Position numbers and translations under genes: made by a program. The notes under the pieces were generated by a model. It was not told where the DNA came from, ran no database searches, and worked only from the letters and a program-made list of their open reading frames with translations. Of a stretch of DNA of 64,000 bases, positions 18,511-27,736 are shown in pieces. This DNA is from Candidatus Hodarchaeota archaeon (lineage in GTDB: Archaea; Asgardarchaeota; Heimdallarchaeia; Hodarchaeales; Hodarchaeaceae). Where the stretch lies: NCBI GenBank assembly GCA_016839815.1, contig JAEOTM010000133.1, positions 1 through 64,000 of the forward strand, written 5' to 3'. Positions within the stretch are counted from its first letter, which is position 1. Each line of letters begins with the position of its first letter.

Positions 18511-18515
18511 GTAAC

Positions 18516-20219
18516 CTATTGATTTTCTGCTCTTAACTCCTTTTTGTCTACCTTTCCCACAAGTGTTAAGGGTAATTCCTCACGAATTTCAATAAATTTA
18601 GGCACTTCATAAGGAGCTACTTTCTCTTTTGCCCAATTTGCAATCTCTGATTTTAGCTGAGACTTATCAACACTGGAATACTTAGGAGTAACAGTAAGGT
18701 AGGCTTTCACATATTCTGAACCAGGTCGCTCTGGATTAGGAACCCCAATAGTAGCTACCATTTCAATAGCTGGATGTTCGGTAAGTGTATTTTCTAATTT
18801 ATTCGAGAAGACCTTGAAACCTCCAACGATAATCATATCTTTGGTTCTATCAACAATACGCAAATATCCATCTTCATCAAATATCGCCACATCACCTGTG
18901 TGAAGGTACCCATCCTTATCGATTGTATTGGCAGTTTCTTCGGGTTTTTTCCAATAACCTTTCATTACTTGAGGCCCTTTGACACATATCTCTCCTGCTT
19001 GACCGATTTCCACCTTTTCACCGGTTATTGGATCTACAAGTTTGATATCCGTGTTCATCAGAGGCAAGCCTATTGAACCTAACTTTTTCTTACCCCTATA
19101 AGGATTCATTGTTGACAGAGGACTACATTCAGTCATTCCATAAACTTCTAAGAGCTTATTTTCCCCAACAAGACTTTCTAATTCTTTTTGAGATTCAACG
19201 GGAAACGGTGAAGCCGAGCTAATGCATGTATCCAAGGAGGAATGATCTAACCGCTGGAATTTTGGATTTTTAAAAAGCATCTGAAAAAGAGAGGGGACGT
19301 TAACCAGCGCCGTAACTTCATATTTTTCATAAAGTGAGCACATATGATCAGTATCTCTGGGATTAACAACCAGAAGTTGCGGCCAACCCAAATACAAACA
19401 ATTTTCACAGAAGAATATCCCAGCTACATGAAAGAAGGGGAACCCTGATAATGCAACACCAGCTCCTCTTTCCCACGAAAGCCATGTTTGTACCATAACC
19501 AAATCTGCGACAATACTTCTATGAGTTAGCATTGCTCCTTTGGGAGGTCCTGTAGCCCCACCTGTATAAAGAATATAAGCTAAATCATCAGGTGTTAGAT
19601 CATTGCCAGGTAATAACGAGTCATATCGTTTATCCTTTATAATCTTCATGAAATCCTTTACATCTTTTCCTTCTATCGGTTTGATTTTCCCTGTAGGAAT
19701 TTTTTTGATGAGTTTCCCTAATATTTGCTTGAACTTTGGTAAAAAATCTCCAACATTTGTCGTAATGATCATTTTTAGTAAAGGAACACGATCAATAATA
19801 GCGATCAGTCGTTTTTCAAAGACAGCATCTAATGTGACAAGAACTTTGGTTTCAGAATCAGTGAGTTGATACACTAGCTGGTCTTCAGAAAGAAGGGGAC
19901 TGACTCCAGTAACCACTAAACCAATTTTCATCGCACCCAGAAGTGCAATAATATATTGCGGTGTATTCACTAAATTTAATCCAATAGTATCTCCTTTTCT
20001 AAATCCCGATTCAAGAAGCATATGAGCAAATTTATTTGAATAATAATCCAATTCTCCAAAAGTGAGTTCTACACCTAAAAATTCAAGAGCTAGATTATCT
20101 GGTATTGTGTCAAAAGTTTGTCTAAGCGCGTGGGTAAACGTAGTATCCCACAAACTAGGATCAAGGTCATGTACATGTTCATCATATGATTTGGTCCAGA
20201 AGCGTTCTTGATTGATCAT
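18516..20219 (-). CDS. AMP-forming acyl-CoA ligase
   Basis: Activates a carboxylic acid to its CoA thioester through an acyl-adenylate. The ANL-family motifs are complete: YILYTGGATGPPKGAMLTHR (P-loop, with Gly-Gly in place of Ser-Gly), YGMTECSPLSTMN, HTGDVAIFDEDGYLRIVDRTKDMI, GGFKVFSNKLEN and the catalytic Lys in LVGKVDKKELR. At 567 residues it matches medium/long-chain fatty acyl-CoA ligases. The start is ATG 20219 with AGGTG upstream; a GTG at 20228 is less likely. It is divergent from the acyl-CoA dehydrogenase gene, which points to fatty-acid or aromatic-acid breakdown. It converges on the ABC operon with a five-base gap. Confidence 0.94.
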   Translation of the reverse strand: MINQERFWTKSYDEHVHDLDPSLWDTTFTHALRQTFDTIPDNLALEFLGVELTFGELDYYSNKFAHMLLESGFRKGDTIGLNLVNTPQYIIALLGAMKIGLVVTGVSPLLSEDQLVYQLTDSETKVLVTLDAVFEKRLIAIIDRVPLLKMIITTNVGDFLPKFKQILGKLIKKIPTGKIKPIEGKDVKDFMKIIKDKRYDSLLPGNDLTPDDLAYILYTGGATGPPKGAMLTHRSIVADLVMVQTWLSWERGAGVALSGFPFFHVAGIFFCENCLYLGWPQLLVVNPRDTDHMCSLYEKYEVTALVNVPSLFQMLFKNPKFQRLDHSSLDTCISSASPFPVESQKELESLVGENKLLEVYGMTECSPLSTMNPYRGKKKLGSIGLPLMNTDIKLVDPITGEKVEIGQAGEICVKGPQVMKGYWKKPEETANTIDKDGYLHTGDVAIFDEDGYLRIVDRTKDMIIVGGFKVFSNKLENTLTEHPAIEMVATIGVPNPERPGSEYVKAYLTVTPKYSSVDKSQLKSEIANWAKEKVAPYEVPKFIEIREELPLTLVGKVDKKELRAENQ

Positions 20220-20345
20220 TATAAGCACCTTTACTTGAATATTTACAGGTAAACTACGAATCCTTCGAAAATGATATCTGGTTTATATTAACTTAGCATT
20301 ACTGTTCATCTAGGTTCTTGCTAGTCATAAGTACTTTATAACCGC

Positions 20346-20358
20346 AAATATAAATAAG
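20346..20358 (+). promoter_or_regulatory. TATA box of the acyl-CoA dehydrogenase gene
   Basis: AATATAAATAAG lies in the divergent region, preceded by purine-rich ACCGCA. A start of transcription about 25 bases downstream (near 20380) would leave a leader of about 37 bases before ATG 20417. Confidence 0.5.
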
Positions 20359-20416
20359 AATTGGATATTTGATACCAAAAAGTGTACTTTATCCTAGAAC
20401 ACGCGGTTTGAAGATC

Positions 20417-21973
20417 ATGACAATTATGAATGATGAGGACCTCCTTTATACTCAAGAAGAACTCGCTTTTAGAGAGAAGGCGAGGGAATTCGTCAAAAAA
20501 ACGATTACTCCAGTAGCAAAGGATGTTGAAACCCGAGCACCATGGCCAGAAGATGAATGGAGAAAGCTGATGGGTAAAATGGGAGAAGAGGGGTATACTG
20601 GATTAATGATACCTAAGAAATATGGTGGTGGAGGAAAATCTTTACTTTATCAATTAATAGCAGGTGAGGAAATATCTGCTGTAAGTCCTGCTCTTACAAT
20701 GGGATTTGGAGCAAGTTGTACATTATCAGCAATACCAATTCTCCGTTTCGGTACAGAAGAACAGAAGGAAAAATACCTGAAACCAATAGCTGAGGGAACA
20801 GCTCTTGGAGCATTAGGAATAACTGAACCCAATGTAGGTAGCGATACTGCAGGTATGCAGACTACTGCTACCTGGGATGAAAATAAACAAGTATGGATAC
20901 TTACGGGAGAAAAACGCTTCATCACCAATGCCTCCATTGCAGACCAAATTATCATTTTTGCGTTAACAGATTCCAATGTGGATAGTAAATCTGGGATGAC
21001 TGCCTTTATTATTGAACCGAGTTGGCCTGGGTTCTCAGTAATTCAAGATTTCGATCTAATGGGAAGAAGAGGAGTTCATAATACGCTTTTCAAGATGGAA
21101 GCGATGGAAGTTCCTCCTGAAAATGTTTTAGGCAAAAAAAACCAAGGATTTCTCATTTTAATGGATGAACTAGATACTGAAAGAGTGGGAATTGCAGCTG
21201 AAGCATTGGGGTGTATGCGACAACCATTTGAGGTAGCTGTAGAACACTCAATGAAGAGAGTACAATTTGGAAGGCCTATCTCACGGTTTGAAGGGATTTC
21301 ATTTAAAATCGCTGATATGGCAACTCAAATGCGTGCGGCCAGATTAATGACTGTATCAGCCGCGCGTATGATTGAAAAAGGATTAATAGCTACTAAAGAG
21401 GCGACCATGGCTAAATTATTTGCAACTGAAACATCTGTAAAACTTACTGATTTAGCAATTCAAATACTTGGAGGAGAGGGGTATGTTAAAGATTTTTCCG
21501 GTATTGAAAAGTTTTATCGGGATGCCAGGTTGGGAACTATAGGTGGAGGAACATCGGAAATTATGCGATTCTTAATTCAAAGAGAAGTATACATAGAGGC
21601 TAAGAGGGGAAAAATCCAAAGACGCGAAGATGTTACGGTCGATTTTGATACCATGATGTCAATGATTCCTAAAGGATTTCGGTCTGATCGTGCAGAGGGA
21701 GTTTCTGCATTAATCCAATTTGAATTCTCTGACAACAAAAATTGGTTGTTATCAATTAATGAGCAAGCTTGCTCTGTAGAACAGGGAAACTCCGATTCGG
21801 CCTTAATGACAGTAAAAACGACTTCAGAGGTGTGGAAAAATATCATGCTGGGAAAAACAGATGCTATGAATGCAATGATGGCTGGCAAAATTGAAATCAC
21901 AACAGATGATATGGATCTACTGATGAAATTTGCTCGTATGTTTAAATTCTCTTCAGATCTATTCGTGATCTAA
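20417..21973 (+). CDS. Acyl-CoA dehydrogenase fused to a C-terminal SCP2-like domain
   Basis: Oxidises an acyl-CoA to the 2-enoyl-CoA using FAD. Residues 1-410 carry the fold with ITEPNVGSDTAGMQT, GEKRFITNAS, MGRRGVHNT, QFGRPISRFEGISFK, QILGGEGY and YRDARLGTIGGGTSEIMR. The position of the usual catalytic Glu in that last motif is Gly, so the base is probably the Glu in DELDTERVGIA, as in isovaleryl-CoA dehydrogenase. The last roughly 100 residues (FEFSDNKNWLLSINEQ to MKFARMF) match the SCP2 sterol/acyl carrier fold, an uncommon fusion. The start at ATG 20417 is inferred from the TATA box; the frame extends upstream to TTG 20369. The acyl-CoA ligase is divergent and the aldehyde dehydrogenase follows. 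Confidence 0.92.
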   Translation: MTIMNDEDLLYTQEELAFREKAREFVKKTITPVAKDVETRAPWPEDEWRKLMGKMGEEGYTGLMIPKKYGGGGKSLLYQLIAGEEISAVSPALTMGFGASCTLSAIPILRFGTEEQKEKYLKPIAEGTALGALGITEPNVGSDTAGMQTTATWDENKQVWILTGEKRFITNASIADQIIIFALTDSNVDSKSGMTAFIIEPSWPGFSVIQDFDLMGRRGVHNTLFKMEAMEVPPENVLGKKNQGFLILMDELDTERVGIAAEALGCMRQPFEVAVEHSMKRVQFGRPISRFEGISFKIADMATQMRAARLMTVSAARMIEKGLIATKEATMAKLFATETSVKLTDLAIQILGGEGYVKDFSGIEKFYRDARLGTIGGGTSEIMRFLIQREVYIEAKRGKIQRREDVTVDFDTMMSMIPKGFRSDRAEGVSALIQFEFSDNKNWLLSINEQACSVEQGNSDSALMTVKTTSEVWKNIMLGKTDAMNAMMAGKIEITTDDMDLLMKFARMFKFSSDLFVI

Positions 21974-22002
21974 CTATTTCAAAACTAATGAGGTTGAGTT
22001 TA

Positions 22003-23655
22003 ATGAAATTTTTTGGTCATTTAATTAAAGGAGAAATATCTTCAGAATCTAAGAAAGTAGGAACTTTTCCTAATGTTGAAAAAACTATCCAAGATCCTCG
22101 AATTCTTTACGCTTCAGCATTAAATCAACAAAGTCCCCTAAATAAAACTCTAGCAAAGCGTTTTCCTTCATTATTACCTAATAGATCCCCTGAAATTCGG
22201 TTACTCAAGGATTACATCAAAGTCCATGGATGGCCTGAAGCATCACCCTCTGAAATATCCGAGATAAATTTTGCACAATTTGCTATTGGAGGGGTAAAGG
22301 AGACAGCTGAGGCTGTGGATGAGGCTATAAAAATTAAGAAACTTATGCATAGGGAATTAAGGGAAGGAAAAGGGTTATCTCTTGAGGATCGCGGAGAAAG
22401 TGTCACCGTGATGAATAAATTCATGTGGGATCATTATGATGTTTTTAAGGAGATAGCGATCGCAGAAGGTACTCCCGTAAAATTGTTTGATTGGCAAGCA
22501 AGAAATGTGTTTAAGGCTTTAAATGATAATTTGGTGAAATTTGCATCTGAAAGAATCTCTCCTAAAGAAATCCCCTGTAGTCTAGAAGGGGAAAAAACAT
22601 ACGTACATCGTTATCCATTTGGGGCAGTAGGAATCTTTCCTCCCTATAATGCCGCTCTGGGTCTCGGTTTCTTAGCAATTTTTTCATCCTATTTTGCTGG
22701 GAACGCTACAGTCACCCGTACTCCAACTCGAGTCCCCTTGACTAATATGGAGCTCGCCTATGTGCTTCGTAATGTTATGGAAGAAATGGATTTTCCCATT
22801 AGTGCTTTTCAAGCTATAATTGGCCCTGGAAGGCCAATTGCTAATTATATGGTTAATGACTCACCATTGAATGCTATGGTCTATTATGGAGACTCTGATG
22901 TCGGTCTTCAACTCATGAGCAAGGCTATCAGACGTGGTATGCATTTTGTTCCTGAATTAGCAGGAAGTGGAGCAAGCTTAGTGTGGAAGGATGTTGACAT
23001 AGATAAAGTTACAGATTACATTGTTCACGCACGCTTTTTTGGTTCAGGCCAGATCTGTCTAGCTGCAAAACGCTTATTTTTGCACGAGAGTATCTATGAT
23101 GATTTCATTTCAGTTTTAGTAGAAAAAGCAGAAAAACTAGTACCTGGTTTACCTTCTGATCCAAAAACGGATTTACCTCTAATCGGGACTCGTGCCCTCT
23201 ATCAAATCGTAGACATGACAGCCGAAGCTGTTCAGAAAGGAGCAAAAATCGAAACAGGAGGATTTAGAACTAATTATGCGGGTGAAAAGGATGCCGCGGG
23301 GTTATTTTACAAACCAACCATTTTATCAGATGTTAATTTGAGTTGCAAAATGTGGTATCATGAAACATTCGGCCCTGTACTTCCTGTGATGAAAATTAAA
23401 GATTTTGAACAGGCAATCAATCAGGCAAACAATTCCCCATATGGATTACGAACATCAGTCTACACAGCTGACTCTAAAATCGCTAATCGGTTTTTTGATG
23501 AAATAGAGGCACCAGGAATCTCAATAAACACCGATCATCTTCATTTCGACGACTTTTATCCTCACCTAGGAGGACTCAAAACATCAGGAGTATTTGGTGG
23601 TAAATACTTTTATGAAATATTATCCTACATGAAGTATAGGCATTTTCCCTCATAA
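22003..23655 (+). CDS. Aldehyde dehydrogenase superfamily protein
   Basis: Oxidises an aldehyde with NAD(P). The cofactor and catalytic elements are present: PFGAVGIFPPYNAALGL, the general base in PELAGSGASLV, the catalytic Cys in FGSGQICLAAKR, and the C-terminal ETFGPVLPVMKI with NNSPYGL. The 550 residues include a long N-terminal extension (about 130 residues) not usual in the family. ATG 22003 is preferred because GAGG lies nine bases upstream; ATG 21988 is an alternative. It sits 29 bases after the acyl-CoA dehydrogenase gene, so both are probably in one operon. Substrate unknown; aldehydes from fatty or amino acid degradation are likely. Confidence 0.9.
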   Translation: MKFFGHLIKGEISSESKKVGTFPNVEKTIQDPRILYASALNQQSPLNKTLAKRFPSLLPNRSPEIRLLKDYIKVHGWPEASPSEISEINFAQFAIGGVKETAEAVDEAIKIKKLMHRELREGKGLSLEDRGESVTVMNKFMWDHYDVFKEIAIAEGTPVKLFDWQARNVFKALNDNLVKFASERISPKEIPCSLEGEKTYVHRYPFGAVGIFPPYNAALGLGFLAIFSSYFAGNATVTRTPTRVPLTNMELAYVLRNVMEEMDFPISAFQAIIGPGRPIANYMVNDSPLNAMVYYGDSDVGLQLMSKAIRRGMHFVPELAGSGASLVWKDVDIDKVTDYIVHARFFGSGQICLAAKRLFLHESIYDDFISVLVEKAEKLVPGLPSDPKTDLPLIGTRALYQIVDMTAEAVQKGAKIETGGFRTNYAGEKDAAGLFYKPTILSDVNLSCKMWYHETFGPVLPVMKIKDFEQAINQANNSPYGLRTSVYTADSKIANRFFDEIEAPGISINTDHLHFDDFYPHLGGLKTSGVFGGKYFYEILSYMKYRHFPS

Positions 23656-23688
23656 AGTGCACATATTCAAAGTTGTGAAGTAATCTTG

Positions 23689-24306
23689 GTGATCAAAGGG
23701 GTATTGTTTGATTTAGGTGGAGTATTAATCGATAATCCTGCAGAAGAAATGAAATCATATATTATGAATCTGCTTGACGTTAGTCCTGATAAATTGCAAT
23801 CACTCACCTCCCCTTTAATGCCCCTGTTCCAGAAAGGAATGATTGAGGAAGGGGAGTTCTGGAAACGAGTATTTAGTGAGATTCCCATGATTGACAATCT
23901 ACCTCCTTCAATTTGGACTGAAGCAATAAAAAGATCTTATTCTCCACGAGACTACATGTTCACACTAGCTTCGGACCTTAAAGCACATGGATTGAAAATT
24001 GGAATCTTGTCCAATACTGAAGTTCCAGTTGTAAACTTTCTTTCTAAAATAGACTTTTCTATTTTTGATGTACTATTATATTCTTGTTTAGAAGGAACGA
24101 GAAAACCTGAAAAAGAGATATATCTACTTGCCACTAAACGTATGGGAGTTAAAGCCGAAGAATTAATTTTTATTGATGATTTTGAAGAAAATGTTCAAGC
24201 AGGAATCGAAAATGGAATGCACAGTATTTTATATACCTCTTATTCGCACTTCTATAAAGAGCTTGAAAAACTGACGAGAAATTTTCCTCTAAACAATAAA
24301 TATTAA
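23689..24306 (+). CDS. HAD-family hydrolase (subfamily IA, YihX-like)
   Basis: Phosphatase or dehalogenase fold. Motif I is FDLGGVLID with the nucleophilic Asp and Gly at the +2 position, motif II is ILSNTE, motif III is the Lys in TRKPEKEIY, and motif IV is FIDDFEENV. The 205 residues are typical. There is no ATG near the start; GTG 23689 or TTG 23686 are the candidates and neither has a ribosome site. The gene is 33 bases after aldehyde dehydrogenase on the same strand. The substrate is unknown; family members act on small sugar phosphates or nucleotides. Confidence 0.85.
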   Translation: MIKGVLFDLGGVLIDNPAEEMKSYIMNLLDVSPDKLQSLTSPLMPLFQKGMIEEGEFWKRVFSEIPMIDNLPPSIWTEAIKRSYSPRDYMFTLASDLKAHGLKIGILSNTEVPVVNFLSKIDFSIFDVLLYSCLEGTRKPEKEIYLLATKRMGVKAEELIFIDDFEENVQAGIENGMHSILYTSYSHFYKELEKLTRNFPLNNKY

Positions 24307-24367
24307 ACTATATACAAGGTTACAGGAGTATAGGAAAAATTTTTACTTCTCTTTCTATGGTGTTATA

Positions 24368-25114
24368 TTGAACTCAATCAAAACAATTTCACTGGATCTT
24401 TTCGAAACATTAGTTCATTTTAACGCTAAGGAATTTAATTCTCGTGTAACACTTGAAAAAGCTCTTCAATCTCATCCCAATGTTCCCGAAATCCCATTTG
24501 AAGATCTCTACTCTCAATATTACACGATTGTACGCAAGAAAATGCGTGATTACACTACCGAAATTGAATTTCGCAATGATGAAATCTTATTACAGATTTG
24601 GGAAAATTATCAGTTTCCAGTAACTGCTAACCTAGAAAAAACTGCTTTCAAAGTGATGACATCTTATTTCTCTGATGTGACACACTTAGTTTCTCCCTTC
24701 AAGGGTGTGTATAACACACTTGATTATTTGATTGACAAGGAGATTCAACTAATTCTTTTGTCAAATCATAGTTGGGCACCAAATGGTTGGGAATTAATTG
24801 AGTATTACAATTTAACAGATTATTTTACAAAAATAATCTTCTCTGCAGATGTTGGTTACAAAAAACCCTCTCCTAAGATATTCCACTTCATTAATGAATC
24901 ATTTCCAGATTCAAATTCCTCGGAGATTCTCCATATCGGAGATGATATCTTAGCAGATGTTGGCGGAGCACTTAGATACGGAATAAAAGCATTGTGGATT
25001 GAAAATTCACGATTTAACACTCTTACAGATAATTACTCAAACCATCCCAACTATTTAGGTAAAATTTCGAATATTCGAGACCTTCCCACCTTTCTTGAAC
25101 AGAATTTTGTATAA
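24368..25114 (+). CDS. HAD-family hydrolase (REG-2-like)
   Basis: A second HAD protein of 248 residues, not close to its upstream neighbour. Motif I is LDLFETLVHF, motif II is LLSNHSW, motif III is the Lys in GYKKPSPKIF, and motif IV is HIGDDILADVGGA. A helical cap domain lies at about residues 20-100. The only start is a TTG at 24368 in a T-rich context without a ribosome site. The 3' end overlaps the upstream part of the next reading frame. Substrate unknown. Confidence 0.83.
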   Translation: MNSIKTISLDLFETLVHFNAKEFNSRVTLEKALQSHPNVPEIPFEDLYSQYYTIVRKKMRDYTTEIEFRNDEILLQIWENYQFPVTANLEKTAFKVMTSYFSDVTHLVSPFKGVYNTLDYLIDKEIQLILLSNHSWAPNGWELIEYYNLTDYFTKIIFSADVGYKKPSPKIFHFINESFPDSNSSEILHIGDDILADVGGALRYGIKALWIENSRFNTLTDNYSNHPNYLGKISNIRDLPTFLEQNFV

Positions 25115-25193
25115 ACATAACTCTTTTACAGGTGGAGAGAATCGCTTCCTAACTTCAGATAGAAGGTTTAATGATAATTCTTGGGTGATAGAT

Positions 25194-25748
25194 ATGCAGA
25201 CTTATGTTAAGCAATCATTTAAGGATCAATTAGAACAAATATCAGATGAAGAGTTAAGAAAAAAAGTTATAGACGTCTGTGTCGAAGCTTTACGACTTGG
25301 TAATGATGAAAAAGGGTGGACTGATATGGATTTTCCATTCACACTCTTGATTCCAAACTTAAAGGTAAGTTATGCGGATCATGTCCGCATTGTAACAAAT
25401 TTAGCAATTCAATCGGCAAAAATTCTTATCGAAAGTGGAGTTCCCATCAATCTTGATGTTTTAATAGCGAGTGCTATATTACATGATGTGGGCAAACCAA
25501 TTGAATATGCCAAAAATCCAGATGGCACTGTTGGAAAATCAGATACTGGAAATCGCTTAAGACATCCAGTCACTGGAGCTGGATTAGCACTTAAACACGA
25601 AATGGCATATGAAATCGTTCAGAATATTTATCAACATTCGTGGGAAGGAGAACGAGGTCCAGGACGGACAGCAGAAGGGGAGATCCTTCATCGCTGTGAT
25701 TTCCTCCACTACGGACCTTTAAAAATATCAATGAGTAAAGGGAATTAA
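25194..25748 (+). CDS. HD-domain metal-dependent hydrolase
   Basis: A 184-residue phosphohydrolase-like protein. The central ASAILHDVGKPIEYA carries the HD metal-binding pair, with a further His in LRHPVTGAG, YQHSWEG and LHRCDFLHYG. The start ATG 25194 follows GGGTGAT by five bases; the frame upstream to TTG 25095 overlaps the HAD gene. The stop is 12 bases before the isocitrate dehydrogenase homologue, so the two are probably cotranscribed. It likely cleaves a nucleotide or other phosphate ester; the substrate cannot be read from sequence. Confidence 0.85.
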   Translation: MQTYVKQSFKDQLEQISDEELRKKVIDVCVEALRLGNDEKGWTDMDFPFTLLIPNLKVSYADHVRIVTNLAIQSAKILIESGVPINLDVLIASAILHDVGKPIEYAKNPDGTVGKSDTGNRLRHPVTGAGLALKHEMAYEIVQNIYQHSWEGERGPGRTAEGEILHRCDFLHYGPLKISMSKGN

Positions 25749-25760
25749 GGAGAGGAAAAA

Positions 25761-26897
25761 ATGAGTAAACAATACAAAATTGGATTTCTTCCAGGTGATG
25801 GAATCGGAGTAGACGTCTTAGAGGCTTCTAAAGCGATCTTGGATATAGCTGATTTTAATGCGGAATATATCCCATTAGATATTGGTTTTAAGATTTTTGA
25901 AAAGGAAGGGGATGCATTACCTTCTCGTACCATCGACGCATTGAAAAAATGTGACGCGGCATTATTTGGAGCAATTACAAGTAAACCACGAACTGATCCA
26001 AGTGTTCAAAAGGTAGAAAAAGAGTTTAGTGTAACTTATCGTTCACCTATTGTACGATTGCGGCAGGTTTTTGATCTATACAGCAATATGCGACCCTCCA
26101 AAAGTTATGAGGGTAACCCGTTAAATTTTAGAAAAATCGATGGATCTATTCCGCACATTGACATTGTAACGTTCCGAGAAAATACCCAAGGTCTGTACAG
26201 TGGGGTCGAATTTGAAAGTTTAATTCCTGAATTAAAAACAATTGATAAGTTTGAAGCATTCCAAGCGAGAACAGGTGCCTCTGATGACGACATTCGAGTC
26301 AGTTGTCGTGTTTTTACGAAAGCTGGATGTGATAGAATTATTCGTAAAGCTTTTGAGTATGCTAAGACGACGGGTCGCAATAAAGTAACTGTTGTTCACA
26401 AAGCTAATGTGATTCGAGCTACTGATGGTTTATTCCTGGAAACTGCTAAAGCAATTGCTTCTGAATATCCAGAAGTAGAATGGTGGGATGAGAATATAGA
26501 TGCGACAGCCATGTGGTTAATGAAACGGCCTGATGAATATTCTGTGATTGTTTCATCGAATATGTTTGGCGATATCATCACTGACCAAGCTGCAATGCTC
26601 AGTGGTGGTCTTGGATTTGCAGCTTCGGCCTCAACATCAAAAGAATTTGGTGTATTCGAACCAAATCATGGTAGTGCTCCCAAATATGCTGGACAAAATA
26701 AAGTAAATCCTATAGCCGCCATAAAATCAATTGCATTGATGTGGGAATGGTTAGGAGAAATTAAACTATCAAATAATCTTGAAGCTGCAATTACTGAAAA
26801 TGTAAAAAATGGTAAAGTTCGTACTTACGATATGGGTGGAACAAGTACTACAACTGGCGTCGCCAATGACATTGCTCGAATTTTCGGAGAGAAATAG
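25761..26897 (+). CDS. Isocitrate/isopropylmalate dehydrogenase family protein (NADP-type)
   Basis: Oxidative decarboxylase of 2-hydroxy acids. It has the N-terminal PGDGIGVDVLEA, the substrate region SPIVRLRQVFDLYSNMRP, FRENTQGLYSGVE, the catalytic Lys in VHKANVIRATDGLF, and the metal-binding Asp residues in SSNMFGDIITDQAA. The cofactor region HGSAPKYAGQNKVNP has the Lys-Tyr pair of NADP-dependent isocitrate dehydrogenase rather than the Asp of NAD enzymes. The 378 residues are shorter than E. coli Icd and similar to archaeal homo-isocitrate enzymes. Isocitrate is the first guess, given aconitase elsewhere in the window; homoisocitrate or isopropylmalate are possible. A strong ribosome site AAGGAGAGG precedes the ATG. 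Confidence 0.9.
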   Translation: MSKQYKIGFLPGDGIGVDVLEASKAILDIADFNAEYIPLDIGFKIFEKEGDALPSRTIDALKKCDAALFGAITSKPRTDPSVQKVEKEFSVTYRSPIVRLRQVFDLYSNMRPSKSYEGNPLNFRKIDGSIPHIDIVTFRENTQGLYSGVEFESLIPELKTIDKFEAFQARTGASDDDIRVSCRVFTKAGCDRIIRKAFEYAKTTGRNKVTVVHKANVIRATDGLFLETAKAIASEYPEVEWWDENIDATAMWLMKRPDEYSVIVSSNMFGDIITDQAAMLSGGLGFAASASTSKEFGVFEPNHGSAPKYAGQNKVNPIAAIKSIALMWEWLGEIKLSNNLEAAITENVKNGKVRTYDMGGTSTTTGVANDIARIFGEK

Positions 26898-26930
26898 CTC
26901 TCCTCATATTTCTTTTTTCATTTTAGGATT
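26898..26930 (+). terminator. T-rich terminator after the isocitrate dehydrogenase homologue
   Basis: A pyrimidine tract with TTTCTTTTTTCATTTT follows the stop within 15-30 bases. Confidence 0.45.
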
Positions 26931-27066
26931 AGATAAGTTCGAAATTCTGAATTAAATTCTTTTTAATTCGGTTCTAATATCTTCCTCTTAATCAGAGAGA
27001 GGTTAATGAACAACCTGAAGATTACTCTCCATGAGAAGGATTTAAGAATTACTTGAGGATGTATAA

Positions 27067-27648
27067 ATGAACTTAAACTCGAAAAAAGAATTAGAAGAAA
27101 GGATAAGCGAACTAGAAAAAGAGATGTGGGAGAAAGAAAAAGAGGTAGTTGGATTAAAAAAGACTCTTTCAGAAAAGGATGTTCACGATTATAAATTTGA
27201 CACCCTAAACGGTAAGGTGTCTCTTTCCGAACTATTTGGAGATAATCAAGATTTAATCGTAATACATAATATGGGAAAGAAATGCCCTTATTGTACGATG
27301 TGGGCTGATGGATTTAATGGATTACTCCATCATTTAACGGATCGGGCGGCATTTATTGTGGTTTCACCTGATGATCCTGCAGTCCAACAAGAATTTGCTA
27401 AAAGGCGAAATTGGAAATTTACACTTGTATCAGCTAAATCAAATTCCTTCACCAAAGACATGGGTTATGAATTTGAAAACAAGAAATATATGCCTGGGGT
27501 ATCTGTATTTTACAAAAATGATACAGGAGAGATTATACGAACTGGAATGGACGTATTTGGCCCAGGTGATAATTATAACAGTCCATGGCATCTATTCCAA
27601 TTACTCAAAGATGGAGTAAATGAATGGAGCCCCAAATTTGAATATTAA
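27067..27648 (+). CDS. DUF899-family thioredoxin-like protein
   Basis: A 193-residue protein of the thioredoxin-like DUF899 family. After a charged N-terminal coiled coil (residues 1-40) the fold contains the family hallmark VIHNMGKKCPYCTMWADGFNG, including a redox-type CPYC, then AFIVVSPDD, and ends with DVFGPGDNYNSPWHLFQLL. It is cytoplasmic with no signal peptide. It may act as a disulphide or peroxide reductase; the family's chemistry is poorly known. It stands alone, with about 170 bases upstream and 88 downstream. Confidence 0.88.
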   Translation: MNLNSKKELEERISELEKEMWEKEKEVVGLKKTLSEKDVHDYKFDTLNGKVSLSELFGDNQDLIVIHNMGKKCPYCTMWADGFNGLLHHLTDRAAFIVVSPDDPAVQQEFAKRRNWKFTLVSAKSNSFTKDMGYEFENKKYMPGVSVFYKNDTGEIIRTGMDVFGPGDNYNSPWHLFQLLKDGVNEWSPKFEY

Positions 27649-27736
27649 CTTTTTTTAATGAGTAGTGGGAAAATAATACAACTAAGAAAGTGTATCTAAA
27701 CCAAGAGATGTTTCTTCAAATTAGAGGCAGATAATC

